Below are positions 1 to 8,077 of a stretch of DNA of 64,000 nt, piece by piece (the stretch's first letter is position 1; every line of letters begins with the position of its first letter). The stretch covers positions 806,001-870,000 of the forward strand of contig NZ_JAEPRJ010000001.1 of assembly GCF_016651435.1 (NCBI RefSeq), read 5' to 3'. The notes under the pieces were generated by a model. The model worked only from the letters and a program-made list of their open reading frames with translations, was not told where the DNA came from and did not search any database. The stretch comes from Catonella massiliensis. Lineage in GTDB: Bacteria > Bacillota > Clostridia > Lachnospirales > Lachnospiraceae. The position numbers and the translations under genes are program-made.

Positions 1-768
1 AATTATCCTGTGTTTTTTAAGTACGGAGAAGGATTTGGCATAATAAAGCCTGAGAATGAGCTTTTGTACTACACCGTAGATTTCTCTTCTCCTTTGGTCA
101 TACCAATTAAAAATGGCTCCTTATTTTCAGGAAAGGTTGTGCCTGAAAAGGCAGAGCAGAGGTATTTTCAGGTCGTATCTGACAGCACTCTCATACCGGT
201 TTGCTTTGAGAATAAGGTATATTATGATTTATCAAGATGTTTTGCTTTGTTAGATATTGATTTTAAGGCAAAGTCAGCCAAGTGGAAGAGCTTTTTGGAA
301 ATTGATAAACAGGGATTTACCAATCATGATGAAAGTAATGAAGAAATGCCTAAAATCGACTCCTTGAAAATACTTAATAATGAAATCTATGCCTTTACTT
401 CAGGAGAAAGCACAACATCTGTCAATAAATGGGGCTTAGACTACTATGCAATTGCTAAGATATCAGACAAGGGAAAGGTAATCAAAAAGTATATTGAATC
501 TGACAACTTGAAAAGGTCAGAGAAAAAAGGCGGTGTAAACGGTGTATTTACAGACTCTGACTATGTGATATTGACGCCATTATTTAAGAGCGATGAGTGG
601 AAAGGGAAACAAAGAGTATTTTCCCTAAGTAATGGAGAATACTTTGACATAGGTTTTCCAAAAGGGATGTCAAAGCATAAACTGCATAATATTAACGGCA
701 GTCTCTGTCTGACTTCTCTGTATGATAGAGGGTTACAGGAGATTGCACTGTGTAAATTTGAAGGCTAA
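1..768 (+). CDS. hypothetical protein, 5' end outside the window
   Basis: The frame is open to base 1 (first codons read N-Y-P-V), so the gene almost certainly starts before the window and GTG at 10 is not a trustworthy start. About 255 residues are visible. They are soluble, without membrane segments or a clear catalytic motif, and rich in short alternating hydrophobic strands (for example KILNNEIYAFTS and SDYVILTPLF), which hints at a beta-propeller-like fold. I do not recognise the family. The gene ends 136 bp before the rRNA methyltransferase and probably belongs to a separate transcript. Confidence 0.6.
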   Translation, partial: NYPVFFKYGEGFGIIKPENELLYYTVDFSSPLVIPIKNGSLFSGKVVPEKAEQRYFQVVSDSTLIPVCFENKVYYDLSRCFALLDIDFKAKSAKWKSFLEIDKQGFTNHDESNEEMPKIDSLKILNNEIYAFTSGESTTSVNKWGLDYYAIAKISDKGKVIKKYIESDNLKRSEKKGGVNGVFTDSDYVILTPLFKSDEWKGKQRVFSLSNGEYFDIGFPKGMSKHKLHNINGSLCLTSLYDRGLQEIALCKFEG

Positions 769-904
769 AATTTTGTAAAATGATTGAGTTACTGACAGAT
801 AATTTTGCAGTCTCCCTGAGAATTGAAGCTGTAGGGGAACGCATTAATGGGTGCCAAATACTTTTGACACCAATATTATTTTGATTAGATAAGAGGAAAA
901 AGAA

Positions 905-2377
905 TTGAAAAAAGGTGAGATTAACGAGGGTATAGTAAGTTATGTGGATTTTCCTGACAAGGGAATTATATTTCTTTCAGATGATGAGAGAAAGGTTGTA
1001 CTTAAGGGCGGAATCGAAGGACAGAAGGTTAGATACAGGGTTGGGAGAAGAAGAAATGACAGGTACGAGGCCCGTATAGAAGAAGTTTTAGAAAAAGCAC
1101 CTACAGAGACCAGGGAGCCTGCCTGTAAGAACTATGGACTTTGCGGAGGCTGTTCATATCATACCCTGCCTTATGAGGAGCAGCTTAAACTAAAGAGCTC
1201 TCAGGTAAAGAAGATGCTTGACAGGGTAATTAGCAGCGAATATGAGTATGAGGAAATTCTTGGAAGCCCTACAGAGTGGGAAACCAGAAATAAGATGGAG
1301 TATGCCTTTGGGGACAGCTATAAGGGAGGGCCAATGTCACTTGGTCTTCACAAGCGTGGGCATTTTCACGATATTTTATTCACAGATGACTGCAAGATAG
1401 TAAATGATGATTTTAATAGAATATTAAGATGTGTATTCGAGCATTTTAATGAAGCAGAAATCTCATTTTACAATAAGGCAATGCACAGAGGGTATCTCAG
1501 GCATTTGCTTGTAAGAAGGGCATCTAAGACAGGAGAGATTCTGGTAGCACTTGAAACTTCTTCTGACTTTATAACAAAGGCAGAAAAGACAGCCATGGAA
1601 ATGGACAGCCTAAAGGAATTCCTAGCTTCTCCTAATGCAGTGTATGAAAAGGGAGAACAGAGCGAAGAAGAGAAGGATATCCTAGCAGAGATGGTGGAGA
1701 AGCTTAAAAAAGTCAGCTTAGAAGGAGAAATAACTGGAATCATCCATCTTGTAAATGATGAAGTTTCAGATGATGTGAAGGCAGAGAGACAGGAAATTCT
1801 CTTCGGCAGGGACTATATAAATGAGGAGCTTCTGGGTCTTAAGTTTAAGATAACTACATTTTCATTTTTCCAGACCAATTCTCTCGGCGCAGAGGTGCTC
1901 TACAGCAAGGTAAGGGAGTATGTAGGTAACAATGAGGGAAATGTGGTATATGACCTCTATAGCGGAACCGGTACCATAGGACAGATAATTTCTCCTGTGG
2001 CAAAGAAGGTAATAGGTATAGAAATAGTGGAAGAGGCTGTAACCTCAGCCAATGAAAACGCCAAGTTAAACGGACTTACTAATACGGAGTTTTTGGCAGG
2101 CGATGTATTTAAGGTGCTTGATGAAGTGAAGGAAAAGCCTGACTTTATCATCCTTGACCCTCCTAGAGATGGCGTATCTCCTAAGGCGCTTAAGAGGGTA
2201 TTATCTTACGGAGTTAGAGATATAGTTTACATAGCCTGCAAGCCAACCAGCCTTGTAAGGGACATCCCTGAGTTTGAGAAGGCAGGGTATAGGGTGAAGA
2301 AGGTCTGTCTATGTGATATGTTCCCGGAAACTTTGCATGTGGAGTGCATAGCGTTGATACAAAGAGCGAAATCGTGA
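905..2377 (+). CDS. rlmD: 23S rRNA (uracil-5-)-methyltransferase, RlmD/RumA family
   Basis: SAM-dependent methyltransferase making 5-methyluridine in 23S rRNA, 490 aa, the usual length. An N-terminal TRAM-like RNA-binding region (about 1-60) is followed by iron-sulfur cysteines (C74, C80, C83 in ACKNYGLCGGC and a later FTDDC), the SAM motif VYDLYSGTGTIG, the LDPPRDG motif and the catalytic cysteine in YIACKPTSLVRD. TTG at 905 is chosen because it follows AAGAGGAAAA and begins the TRAM region. Oddity: its last codons (after HVE) are supplied by an integrated mobile element. Excision is predicted to replace the tail CIALIQRAKS with CVILMSKVAPNK, now fused to the element's recombinase at 27745-27786. 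Confidence 0.9.
   Translation: MKKGEINEGIVSYVDFPDKGIIFLSDDERKVVLKGGIEGQKVRYRVGRRRNDRYEARIEEVLEKAPTETREPACKNYGLCGGCSYHTLPYEEQLKLKSSQVKKMLDRVISSEYEYEEILGSPTEWETRNKMEYAFGDSYKGGPMSLGLHKRGHFHDILFTDDCKIVNDDFNRILRCVFEHFNEAEISFYNKAMHRGYLRHLLVRRASKTGEILVALETSSDFITKAEKTAMEMDSLKEFLASPNAVYEKGEQSEEEKDILAEMVEKLKKVSLEGEITGIIHLVNDEVSDDVKAERQEILFGRDYINEELLGLKFKITTFSFFQTNSLGAEVLYSKVREYVGNNEGNVVYDLYSGTGTIGQIISPVAKKVIGIEIVEEAVTSANENAKLNGLTNTEFLAGDVFKVLDEVKEKPDFIILDPPRDGVSPKALKRVLSYGVRDIVYIACKPTSLVRDIPEFEKAGYRVKKVCLCDMFPETLHVECIALIQRAKS
2342..2346 (+). other. attL core of the rlmD-integrated element
   Basis: GAGTG within the codons for H-V-E-C-I of rlmD. The same five bases occur in the same reading frame (V-E-C-V) at 27745-27749. 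Bases to the right belong to the element, bases to the left to the chromosome. The core length is a maximum-match estimate; the true crossover dinucleotide lies within it. Confidence 0.75.
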
Positions 2378-2535
2378 AAATCCTGCATTTTAAGCAGTTT
2401 TACAAGCATTATGTATTTGTAGAAGATGGCGAAGGTGGACGAAAAAAAGTCCTAAAAAATTATATAGATGTGAATGTTTGCATTGATATGGTGTGTGGAG
2501 ATACAAAGTATGCTTTAGAAAGTGAGGACTACTAA
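2374..2535 (+). CDS. small protein at the left end of the ICE
   Basis: Candidate 53-aa protein starting at GTG 2374, which overlaps the rlmD stop in the sequence GTGA, a typical arrangement for translational coupling. Acidic, soluble (FVEDGEGG, CGDTKYALESEDY) and unrecognised. It ends directly before the CD1845-like gene. The frame also runs upstream to an ATG at 2344, but that would lie inside rlmD. In the circular form of the element the same overlap would be formed with the recombinase tail, placing this ORF and the conjugation genes behind the recombinase gene. Confidence 0.5.
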   Translation: MKILHFKQFYKHYVFVEDGEGGRKKVLKNYIDVNVCIDMVCGDTKYALESEDY

Positions 2536-2820
2536 ATGATGAGATGGATAATAAAAATAATCTTGTTTCCAATTAGCTTGGTGTTGAGTATCCTTACAGC
2601 ATTTCTGACATTCCTACTTGGTATCGGAACAGCCCTACTATACTTGCTGATGATGTTTTGCATATTTGGAGCAATTGCATCTTTTATGCAAAAAGAAGTT
2701 GCCATCGGAATAGAAGCATTGGTATTAGGATTTTTGTTAAGTCCTTATGGAATACCGATGGTCGGAGCAGCTGTTATAGCGTTCCTTCAGGAAATCAACG
2801 AAGCAATAAAATCAATCTAA
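2536..2820 (+). CDS. CD1845-family membrane protein
   Basis: A 94-aa protein with two strongly hydrophobic stretches (about 5-47 and 52-85), ending EINEAIKSI. This matches the small membrane proteins found at the start of Tn1549/CTn-type conjugation modules in Clostridia (CD1845 family); their exact role is unknown. It lies directly after the small ORF and before repA, in the usual order. The assignment is by resemblance and position. Confidence 0.7.
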   Translation: MMRWIIKIILFPISLVLSILTAFLTFLLGIGTALLYLLMMFCIFGAIASFMQKEVAIGIEALVLGFLLSPYGIPMVGAAVIAFLQEINEAIKSI

Positions 2821-2848
2821 AAAAATTCATACAAATGGTTACCAAAGG

Positions 2849-2880
2849 CGATAGATAAAAAACTATCGTCTTTTTCTTTG
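2849..2880 (+). terminator. rho-independent terminator or attenuator
   Basis: A six-base stem CGATAG (2849-2854) / CTATCG (2863-2868) is followed by TCTTTTTCTTT. It separates the leading small genes from the repA operon and may attenuate read-through from rlmD into the conjugation genes. Confidence 0.6.
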
Positions 2881-2907
2881 CCAATTTTTAAGGAGGGAGG
2901 TGAAGCG

Positions 2908-3678
2908 ATGGACTTTGACTATTTCTATAACAGAGAAGCAGAAAGATTTAACTTTCTAAAAGTACCTGAAATATTGGTAGACGGAGAAGAATTTAAGGGA
3001 TTGTCTGCTGAAGCAATTATCCTTTATTCCATGCTTTTGAAACGAACAGGAATGTCATTTAAGAATAACTGGATAGACAAGGAAGGCAGAGTATTTATCT
3101 ATTTCACAGTCGAGGAAATTATGAAAAGAAGAAATATCTCAAAGCCTACTGCCATAAAAACATTAGATGAGTTAGACAGCAAAAAAGGGATAGGGCTGAT
3201 TGAAAGAGTAAGACTTGGACTTGGTAAGCCGAACATCATTTATGTCAAAGACTTTATGAGCATAATAGCGGTAAAAGAAAATGACCTCTTGAAGTCAAAA
3301 AACTTAACTTCAGAAGTAAAAGATTTTAACCTCAGAAGTAAAGAAAATGAACTTCAGGAAGTTCAAAATGTTGACTCTAACTATATAGAGAATAATAAGA
3401 GTAAGTATAGTAAGAGAGAATATAGTTTTGGGGAAAACGGACTTGGAACATTTCAAAATGTCTTTTTAAAGGATGGAGATATAGGAGAATTACAAATAAA
3501 AATGGCAGGAGAGCTTGATAACTACATTGAGAGGTTATCAACCTATCTTCAAAGTACCGGAAAGACATATAAAGACCATAAAGCAACAATTCTTTCTTGG
3601 TTTTATAAAGATCAGGGAAGTAAGAAAATATCCAATATCCCTACATGGGAGGAATATAACAAAGGAGAGCATCTATGA
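2908..3678 (+). CDS. replication initiator protein RepA_N family (ICE)
   Basis: A 256-aa protein. ATG 2908 is chosen because AAGGAGGGAGGTG lies at the right distance upstream; an in-frame TTG at 2878 would precede this ribosome binding site. Residues about 1-110 form the RepA_N winged-helix region (YNREAERFNFLKVPEIL, SAEAIILYSMLLKR, VEEIMKRRNISKPTAIKTL). The C-terminal part carries a DnaD/DnaB_2-like motif (TYKDHKATILSWFYKD). It probably supports replication of the excised circle. It overlaps the next gene by 4 bp (ATGA), as in Tn1549-like elements. Confidence 0.85.
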   Translation: MDFDYFYNREAERFNFLKVPEILVDGEEFKGLSAEAIILYSMLLKRTGMSFKNNWIDKEGRVFIYFTVEEIMKRRNISKPTAIKTLDELDSKKGIGLIERVRLGLGKPNIIYVKDFMSIIAVKENDLLKSKNLTSEVKDFNLRSKENELQEVQNVDSNYIENNKSKYSKREYSFGENGLGTFQNVFLKDGDIGELQIKMAGELDNYIERLSTYLQSTGKTYKDHKATILSWFYKDQGSKKISNIPTWEEYNKGEHL

Positions 3679-4526
3679 ATAAGGAATTAGAAAAAGTGAT
3701 GATAGAAGATGTTGAATATAGTTTTGATCCTGAAAAAGAATACATCAAAGACGGACACGCCTACTGTAAAGTGTGCCATGAAAGAAAAGACGGGAAAGGA
3801 TTAGAGTTTTTCGGAAAGCAGATGATATTTAAGACTGCTTGTAAATGCGATAGAGATAGAGAAGCAAAAGAAAAAGAAAGACAGAAGCAACTTGAAATCG
3901 AGAGATTAAAAAGTAGCTGCTTCACATCCATTATTCAGTGGGCATATACCTTTGAAAACTATCAGGGGAAAGAAAATCAGAGCCTTATCATCGCAAAGAA
4001 TTTTGTAAAAGATTATGAATTGATGAAAAAGGAAAATATCGGACTTCTGTTCTATGGAACAGTTGGAAGCGGAAAGACCTATCTTGCCTGCTCCATTGCC
4101 AATGCACTGATTGAACAGTATCAGATAAGCGTTAAGATTAGAAACTTTTCACAGATAATCAACGAACTGCAAAAAGGAGGATTTGACCTTGATAAAAACG
4201 CATATATTGAATCCCTTGTAAATACTTCCGTTCTTATCTTGGATGACTTAGGAATAGAAAGAGATACAAGCTATGCCAAAGAGCAAGTATATAACATCGT
4301 GAATAACAGGTACTTAAAACAGAAACCGACTATCTTCACTACTAACCTTTCCTACGACACAATCCAAAATTGTAAGGATAGCGTAGAGTATCAAAGAATC
4401 TACTCAAGAATCATAGAGATGTGTATTCCTGTTATGGTTGTAGGAGAAGATTTTAGAAAGGTTATTCAAAAGGACAAACTGAATCGGAATAAGGACAGAC
4501 TGCTGAATGGAGGTGAGAGAAGTTGA
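3675..4526 (+). CDS. DnaC-like helicase-loader ATPase (ICE)
   Basis: A 283-aa AAA+ protein. An N-terminal cysteine cluster (CKVC near residue 33, CKCD near 56) suggests a zinc-binding region. Walker A is GTVGSGKTYLA and Walker B is VLILDDLG, followed by the IstB/DnaC-type sensor segment (PTIFTTNLS). It probably loads helicase onto element DNA together with RepA, to which it is coupled by a 4-bp overlap, and it overlaps the following pcfB gene by 4 bp. No frameshift or missing motif is visible. Confidence 0.85.
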   Translation: MNKELEKVMIEDVEYSFDPEKEYIKDGHAYCKVCHERKDGKGLEFFGKQMIFKTACKCDRDREAKEKERQKQLEIERLKSSCFTSIIQWAYTFENYQGKENQSLIIAKNFVKDYELMKKENIGLLFYGTVGSGKTYLACSIANALIEQYQISVKIRNFSQIINELQKGGFDLDKNAYIESLVNTSVLILDDLGIERDTSYAKEQVYNIVNNRYLKQKPTIFTTNLSYDTIQNCKDSVEYQRIYSRIIEMCIPVMVVGEDFRKVIQKDKLNRNKDRLLNGGERS

Positions 4527-5008
4527 TCAATGAAGAAATAGCAAGAAAAACACTGAATATGGAAGTTAGAGCTGCTAAAGTAACAGGAAAGCTAATTCTG
4601 AACTTGTTAAAGAAATTGATGAAAGAAGCAGAAAAACTTGGAGGACTTGAAAAGCTGGTTAATACTAACGGAAATGAAGTAAAGCTAAAAGATATGGTTA
4701 AAAAGGGGCAGCTTGAAGAAATTCCAGTTGAAGAAGCAGAACTTAAGGAACTCAAAAAGGAACTTAATCGGTATGGGGTAAAGTTTTCAGTCATGAAAGA
4801 TAAGGAAAGTGGGAAATACTCAGTATTCTTTCAAGCTAAAGATATGAAGGTTATGGACAAAGCATTTAAGCATGCCCTTTCAGAATCAGAAAAGAAAACG
4901 GAAAGGAAGGAGTTCATTCATAAGAATATTGAGAAGTTTAAGGAGATGGCTAAAAACTCTGTTTCTAAAGATAAAATCAAGAATAAACAAAAGGAGCAGA
5001 GCCTATGA
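4523..5008 (+). CDS. PcfB family protein (DUF3801)
   Basis: A 161-aa protein starting at TTG 4523, which overlaps the previous stop (TTGA) and follows GGAGGTGAGA. Lysine-rich, mostly helical, with the PcfB-type segment KLILNLLKKLMKE. PcfB proteins act as accessory relaxosome or coupling-protein partners in Gram-positive conjugation. The order DnaC-PcfB-VirD4 is that of Tn1549-like elements, and the gene overlaps virD4 by 4 bp. Confidence 0.8.
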   Translation: MINEEIARKTLNMEVRAAKVTGKLILNLLKKLMKEAEKLGGLEKLVNTNGNEVKLKDMVKKGQLEEIPVEEAELKELKKELNRYGVKFSVMKDKESGKYSVFFQAKDMKVMDKAFKHALSESEKKTERKEFIHKNIEKFKEMAKNSVSKDKIKNKQKEQSL

Positions 5009-5334
5009 TAGATAAAATATTAAAGGACATCAAAGGCTTATTTAAGGTGCAAGATAAGGTAAAGTTTGCAAAGCAAAACATTCCCTATCTTGCATTTTTC
5101 TATATTGGGAATATTTTCTCCTATCATGTGAGAAGCTATACCGGCGGAGATGTAATAGACAGGATATTTCAAGGAATACTTGAGCTTAATACGATGAGTT
5201 TTATCCCAAGCATACATCTTATTGATATACTGGTAGGAGTTGGAGTAGCAGCCTTAATTAAATTTATTGTCTATACCAAAGGTAAAAACGCCAAGAAGTT
5301 TAGACAAGGAAAAGAGTACGGCTCGGCAAGATGG
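5005..5334 (+). pseudogene. virD4 coupling protein, 5' fragment
   Basis: The first 110 codons of a VirD4/TraG-type coupling protein that moves DNA to the conjugation pore. Two membrane segments (about 28-45 and 72-90) are followed by the conserved KEYGSARW. After the Trp codon (TGG 5332-5334) the frame runs into the left end of a mobilizable element and stops after V-A. The next codons of the gene (G-N-K-K-D-I-E-P) resume at 10437. The gene is therefore interrupted here, and again at about 11093. Confidence 0.9.
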
Positions 5335-5394
5335 GTTGCATAATATTAACTGAACAGGAGTGATATATAGACACGAGAAAAGGAGGATAATGCC

Positions 5395-7233
5395 ATGATA
5401 GAATACACAAACAAAATCACAGCACTATACTCCCGCCTTTCAGTTGGTGATGAAGATAGAGATGGTGGCGAGAGTAATAGTATTGTCAATCAAAAAGCAT
5501 TTTTAGAAAGGTATGCAAGAGATAAAAAGCTGATAAACATTCGCCATTATATCGACGATGATGAAAGCGGTAGGTTCTTTGACCGTTCAGCTTATACACA
5601 GATGATAAGCGATGTAGAGCAAGGCAAAATCGGAATTGTCATTATGAAAGATATGACAAGGTGGGGACGAGATTATCTCCAAGTGGGAAACGCTATGGAG
5701 ATATTTAGAAGAAACAATGTACGCTTTATTGCCATCAACAACGGTATAGACAGCCAAGACCAAAACACATTGGAATTTGCCCCATTTATCAATATCATGT
5801 CAGAGTGGTACGCAAGGGACATCAGCAAGAAAGTTAAAACGGGAATTAAGACCAAAGGAGCAAGTGGGAAGCCCGTCGCAACAGAAGCCCCCTACGGCTA
5901 TATAAAAGACCCTAACAACAAAGATTTTTGGATAGTCGATAAAGAAGCTGCCGAAGTCGTAAAACTCATTTTTACGCTCTTTATGGAGGGGAAAAACCGC
6001 AATCAGATAGCCGTTTATCTTAAAACAAATGAGATACTAACCCCAACCTTTTATATGAAACAGCAAGACAGAGGAACGGCGAAAAGCAGAAAGCTGAATG
6101 AAGAAAACCGCTATAACTGGAATAAAGCAACCCTAACACACATACTGAAAAGGCAGGAGTATTGTGGCGATGTAGTCAACTTCAAGACCGAAAAACATTA
6201 CAGAGATAAAAGAAACCATTATGTAGATAAAGAGAAGTGGCAGATAATAGAAAATGTGCATGAGCCAATCATAGACCGAAGTACCTATGAAAATGTACAA
6301 AGGATATTAAAAAACGCACCTGTAAAAAGACCAAACGGAGATGGAGAAATTCACGCACTTTCCGGACTGATGTATTGCAAAGATTGCGGTACAAAAATGC
6401 ACATTCGTACCATACACAAAAACGGAAAAGTACAGCATGTAACCTATTGCAGTGAATACGCCAAAGGAAAAGCCAAACACCCTAAATGTAATTCTCCTCA
6501 CCGTATTGATGTCGATGATGTGATGGAAAATCTAACAGAGGTTTTGCGAAAGATAGCACAGTATTCATTGGCAAATAAAGAAGAATTTGAAGCGCTGGTA
6601 AAAAGTAGTCTTGCTAAAGAGCAGACAGAAGAAATCAAGAAACAGCAAAAGCGTATCCCTCAAATCACAGACAGAATGGAACAGATAGAAAGAGTTATGA
6701 ATAAGCTGTATGAGGACAATGCACTGGGAAATATCGAGGTAAAACGCTATGAATTACTATCAAGGAAGTATGCAGAAGAATATTACACTTTGAAAGCGGA
6801 ACAGGAAGAAATAGAGGAACGCTTATCTGAATTTGAAAACGCTAATCAAAGAGCAAAGAACTTTATCAAGCTTGCAGAAAGCTACTCAGATTTTGAAGAA
6901 CTTACCCCTACCGCCATCAATGAATTTATCAGTAAAATTGTAGTGCATGAGCGAGATGTCAAAAGAGCAAAATATGCCGTTCAGAGAATAGAAGTGTATT
7001 TCAACTATATCGGAAAATTTGAAAATGAACTCACAAAAGAAATAGAGCCGACAGAACAGGAAATGATACAGATGAGAGAAGAAATCGAAGAAGCCAAGAA
7101 AGAAAAATCAAGAGCATATCACAGGGCATATTCCAAAGAATACCGAGCTAAAAATCTTGAAAAGTTTAGAGAGTACGAACGGATAAAAGCACGAGAATAT
7201 AGAGCAAGAAAGAAGCTACAAGCAACAACCTAA
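5395..7233 (+). CDS. large serine recombinase (TnpX/TndX type) of the nested IME
   Basis: A 612-aa recombinase that catalyses excision and integration of the surrounding element. The resolvase domain begins ITALYSRLS, with catalytic serine S16 and the usual ESNSIVNQK motif; MKDMTRWGRDYLQVG forms the other active-site strand. A Recombinase domain, a zinc ribbon (LMYCKDCGTKMHI) and a coiled-coil/DUF4368 C-terminus (ELTPTAINEFISKIVVHERD) follow. ATG 5395 is preceded by AAAGGAGGATAATGCC. It lies 60 bp from the left junction, as expected for this class. Full length with no damage visible. Confidence 0.92.
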   Translation: MIEYTNKITALYSRLSVGDEDRDGGESNSIVNQKAFLERYARDKKLINIRHYIDDDESGRFFDRSAYTQMISDVEQGKIGIVIMKDMTRWGRDYLQVGNAMEIFRRNNVRFIAINNGIDSQDQNTLEFAPFINIMSEWYARDISKKVKTGIKTKGASGKPVATEAPYGYIKDPNNKDFWIVDKEAAEVVKLIFTLFMEGKNRNQIAVYLKTNEILTPTFYMKQQDRGTAKSRKLNEENRYNWNKATLTHILKRQEYCGDVVNFKTEKHYRDKRNHYVDKEKWQIIENVHEPIIDRSTYENVQRILKNAPVKRPNGDGEIHALSGLMYCKDCGTKMHIRTIHKNGKVQHVTYCSEYAKGKAKHPKCNSPHRIDVDDVMENLTEVLRKIAQYSLANKEEFEALVKSSLAKEQTEEIKKQQKRIPQITDRMEQIERVMNKLYEDNALGNIEVKRYELLSRKYAEEYYTLKAEQEEIEERLSEFENANQRAKNFIKLAESYSDFEELTPTAINEFISKIVVHERDVKRAKYAVQRIEVYFNYIGKFENELTKEIEPTEQEMIQMREEIEEAKKEKSRAYHRAYSKEYRAKNLEKFREYERIKAREYRARKKLQATT

Positions 7234-7312
7234 AATCAAATATCAATCAATACGAAAAGAGGTTTCCTAAATCACAGGAAATCTTTTTTTGTGCAAGTAA
7301 AAGGAGGATTGA

Positions 7313-7519
7313 ATGACAGAAAAACAAGAAGTACAGAACGATGAAATACAGACAGTAAAAGAACAGACCATATCCCAAAAACCTAACAATATCATGATAA
7401 AAAAGATTAGAGGAAAAACTTTTGTAACAGAGATATATTTTGACTCAAACAGTAAGGATACATTTCAAGATAAGCTGTTAAAGGTAGTGAGATCGGAACG
7501 GAAAGGACAGGGAAAATGA
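7313..7519 (+). CDS. TnpW family transposon protein
   Basis: A 68-aa protein with the TnpW core (KIRGKTFVTEIYFD and DKLLKVVRSE). Genes of this kind accompany the serine recombinase in Tn4451-like elements; the function is not established. AAAGGAGGATTGA precedes ATG 7313, and the end overlaps the next gene by 4 bp. Confidence 0.75.
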   Translation: MTEKQEVQNDEIQTVKEQTISQKPNNIMIKKIRGKTFVTEIYFDSNSKDTFQDKLLKVVRSERKGQGK

Positions 7520-7836
7520 AAAATATAGATGAAAAAATCTTAATGGCAGAAGAAGAAATTAAGCAGTTACAAAACAAAAGAAAAAAGCTCATCAGTCAAC
7601 AGAAACAGGAAGAGAGAAAGAAAAGAGATAGGCGGCTTTATGAAAAAGGAGCAGTCTTTGAAAGTATCTTTACCGAAAGTAAGAGTTTTACCAAAGACGA
7701 ATTTTATCAGCTAATCACATTCCCAAACATCAAAGAAGAAGTCAATCAAAAAATCTTAAAAATCATAGAAAAAAGAGAACAAAACGAAAGCAAAATTACA
7801 GAAACACAAGAGGAAGTAACGGAAACAGAGGAATAG
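7516..7836 (+). CDS. DUF3847 protein
   Basis: A 106-aa, highly charged, mostly coiled-coil protein (EEEIKQLQNKRKKL, QEERKKRDRRLYEKG). DUF3847 proteins are typically encoded just before the MobA/MobL relaxase in clostridial mobilizable elements and may be a relaxosome accessory, which is an inference from position. It is translationally coupled to the TnpW gene and ends two bases before the oriT region. Confidence 0.75.
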   Translation: MKNIDEKILMAEEEIKQLQNKRKKLISQQKQEERKKRDRRLYEKGAVFESIFTESKSFTKDEFYQLITFPNIKEEVNQKILKIIEKREQNESKITETQEEVTETEE

Positions 7837-7837
7837 T

Positions 7838-7964
7838 CCCTTGTTTACAAGGGCGCACATATACACCTTAAAAGGTGCGTGCGTTCTCCGAAGGCTCTTA
7901 GCAGAGGGCATATCAGCTAACGCTGATACAGGGGAGCTACACTCCCCTACGGAAATAAATTTCC
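7838..7964 (-). other. predicted oriT of the nested IME (MobQ type)
   Basis: On the minus strand an inverted repeat CACCTT-TT-AAGGTG (7877-7864) is followed by TATGTGCGCCCTT (7861-7849), which closely matches the nic consensus TAAGTGCGCCCT of RSF1010/pIP501-type MobQ plasmids as I recall it, in the same arrangement (repeat 5' of nic). Further inverted repeats follow: CCCTTGT/ACAAGGG at 7838-7853, TATCAGC/GCTGATA at 7911-7928, GGGGA/TCCCC at 7931-7947 and GGAAAT/ATTTCC at 7951-7964. The region lies directly before the relaxase gene. Confidence 0.75.
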
Positions 7965-7988
7965 TACCCCTTGTGTACTTCCCAAAAG

Positions 7989-8018
7989 AAATCGGATAAA
8001 AAGCTATTCGATTTTTTT
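7989..8018 (+). terminator. rho-independent terminator before the relaxase gene
   Basis: Stem AAATCGGATA (7989-7998) / TATTCGATTT (8005-8014) with G-T pairing, followed by a run of T. It would stop transcription from the recombinase/TnpW/DUF3847 unit before the relaxase gene. Confidence 0.65.
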
Positions 8019-8077
8019 AGGAAGTCTTATCCATCGCCACCATACCCGTATCGGAAAAAGAGAGGAGGTTTTTTCTT

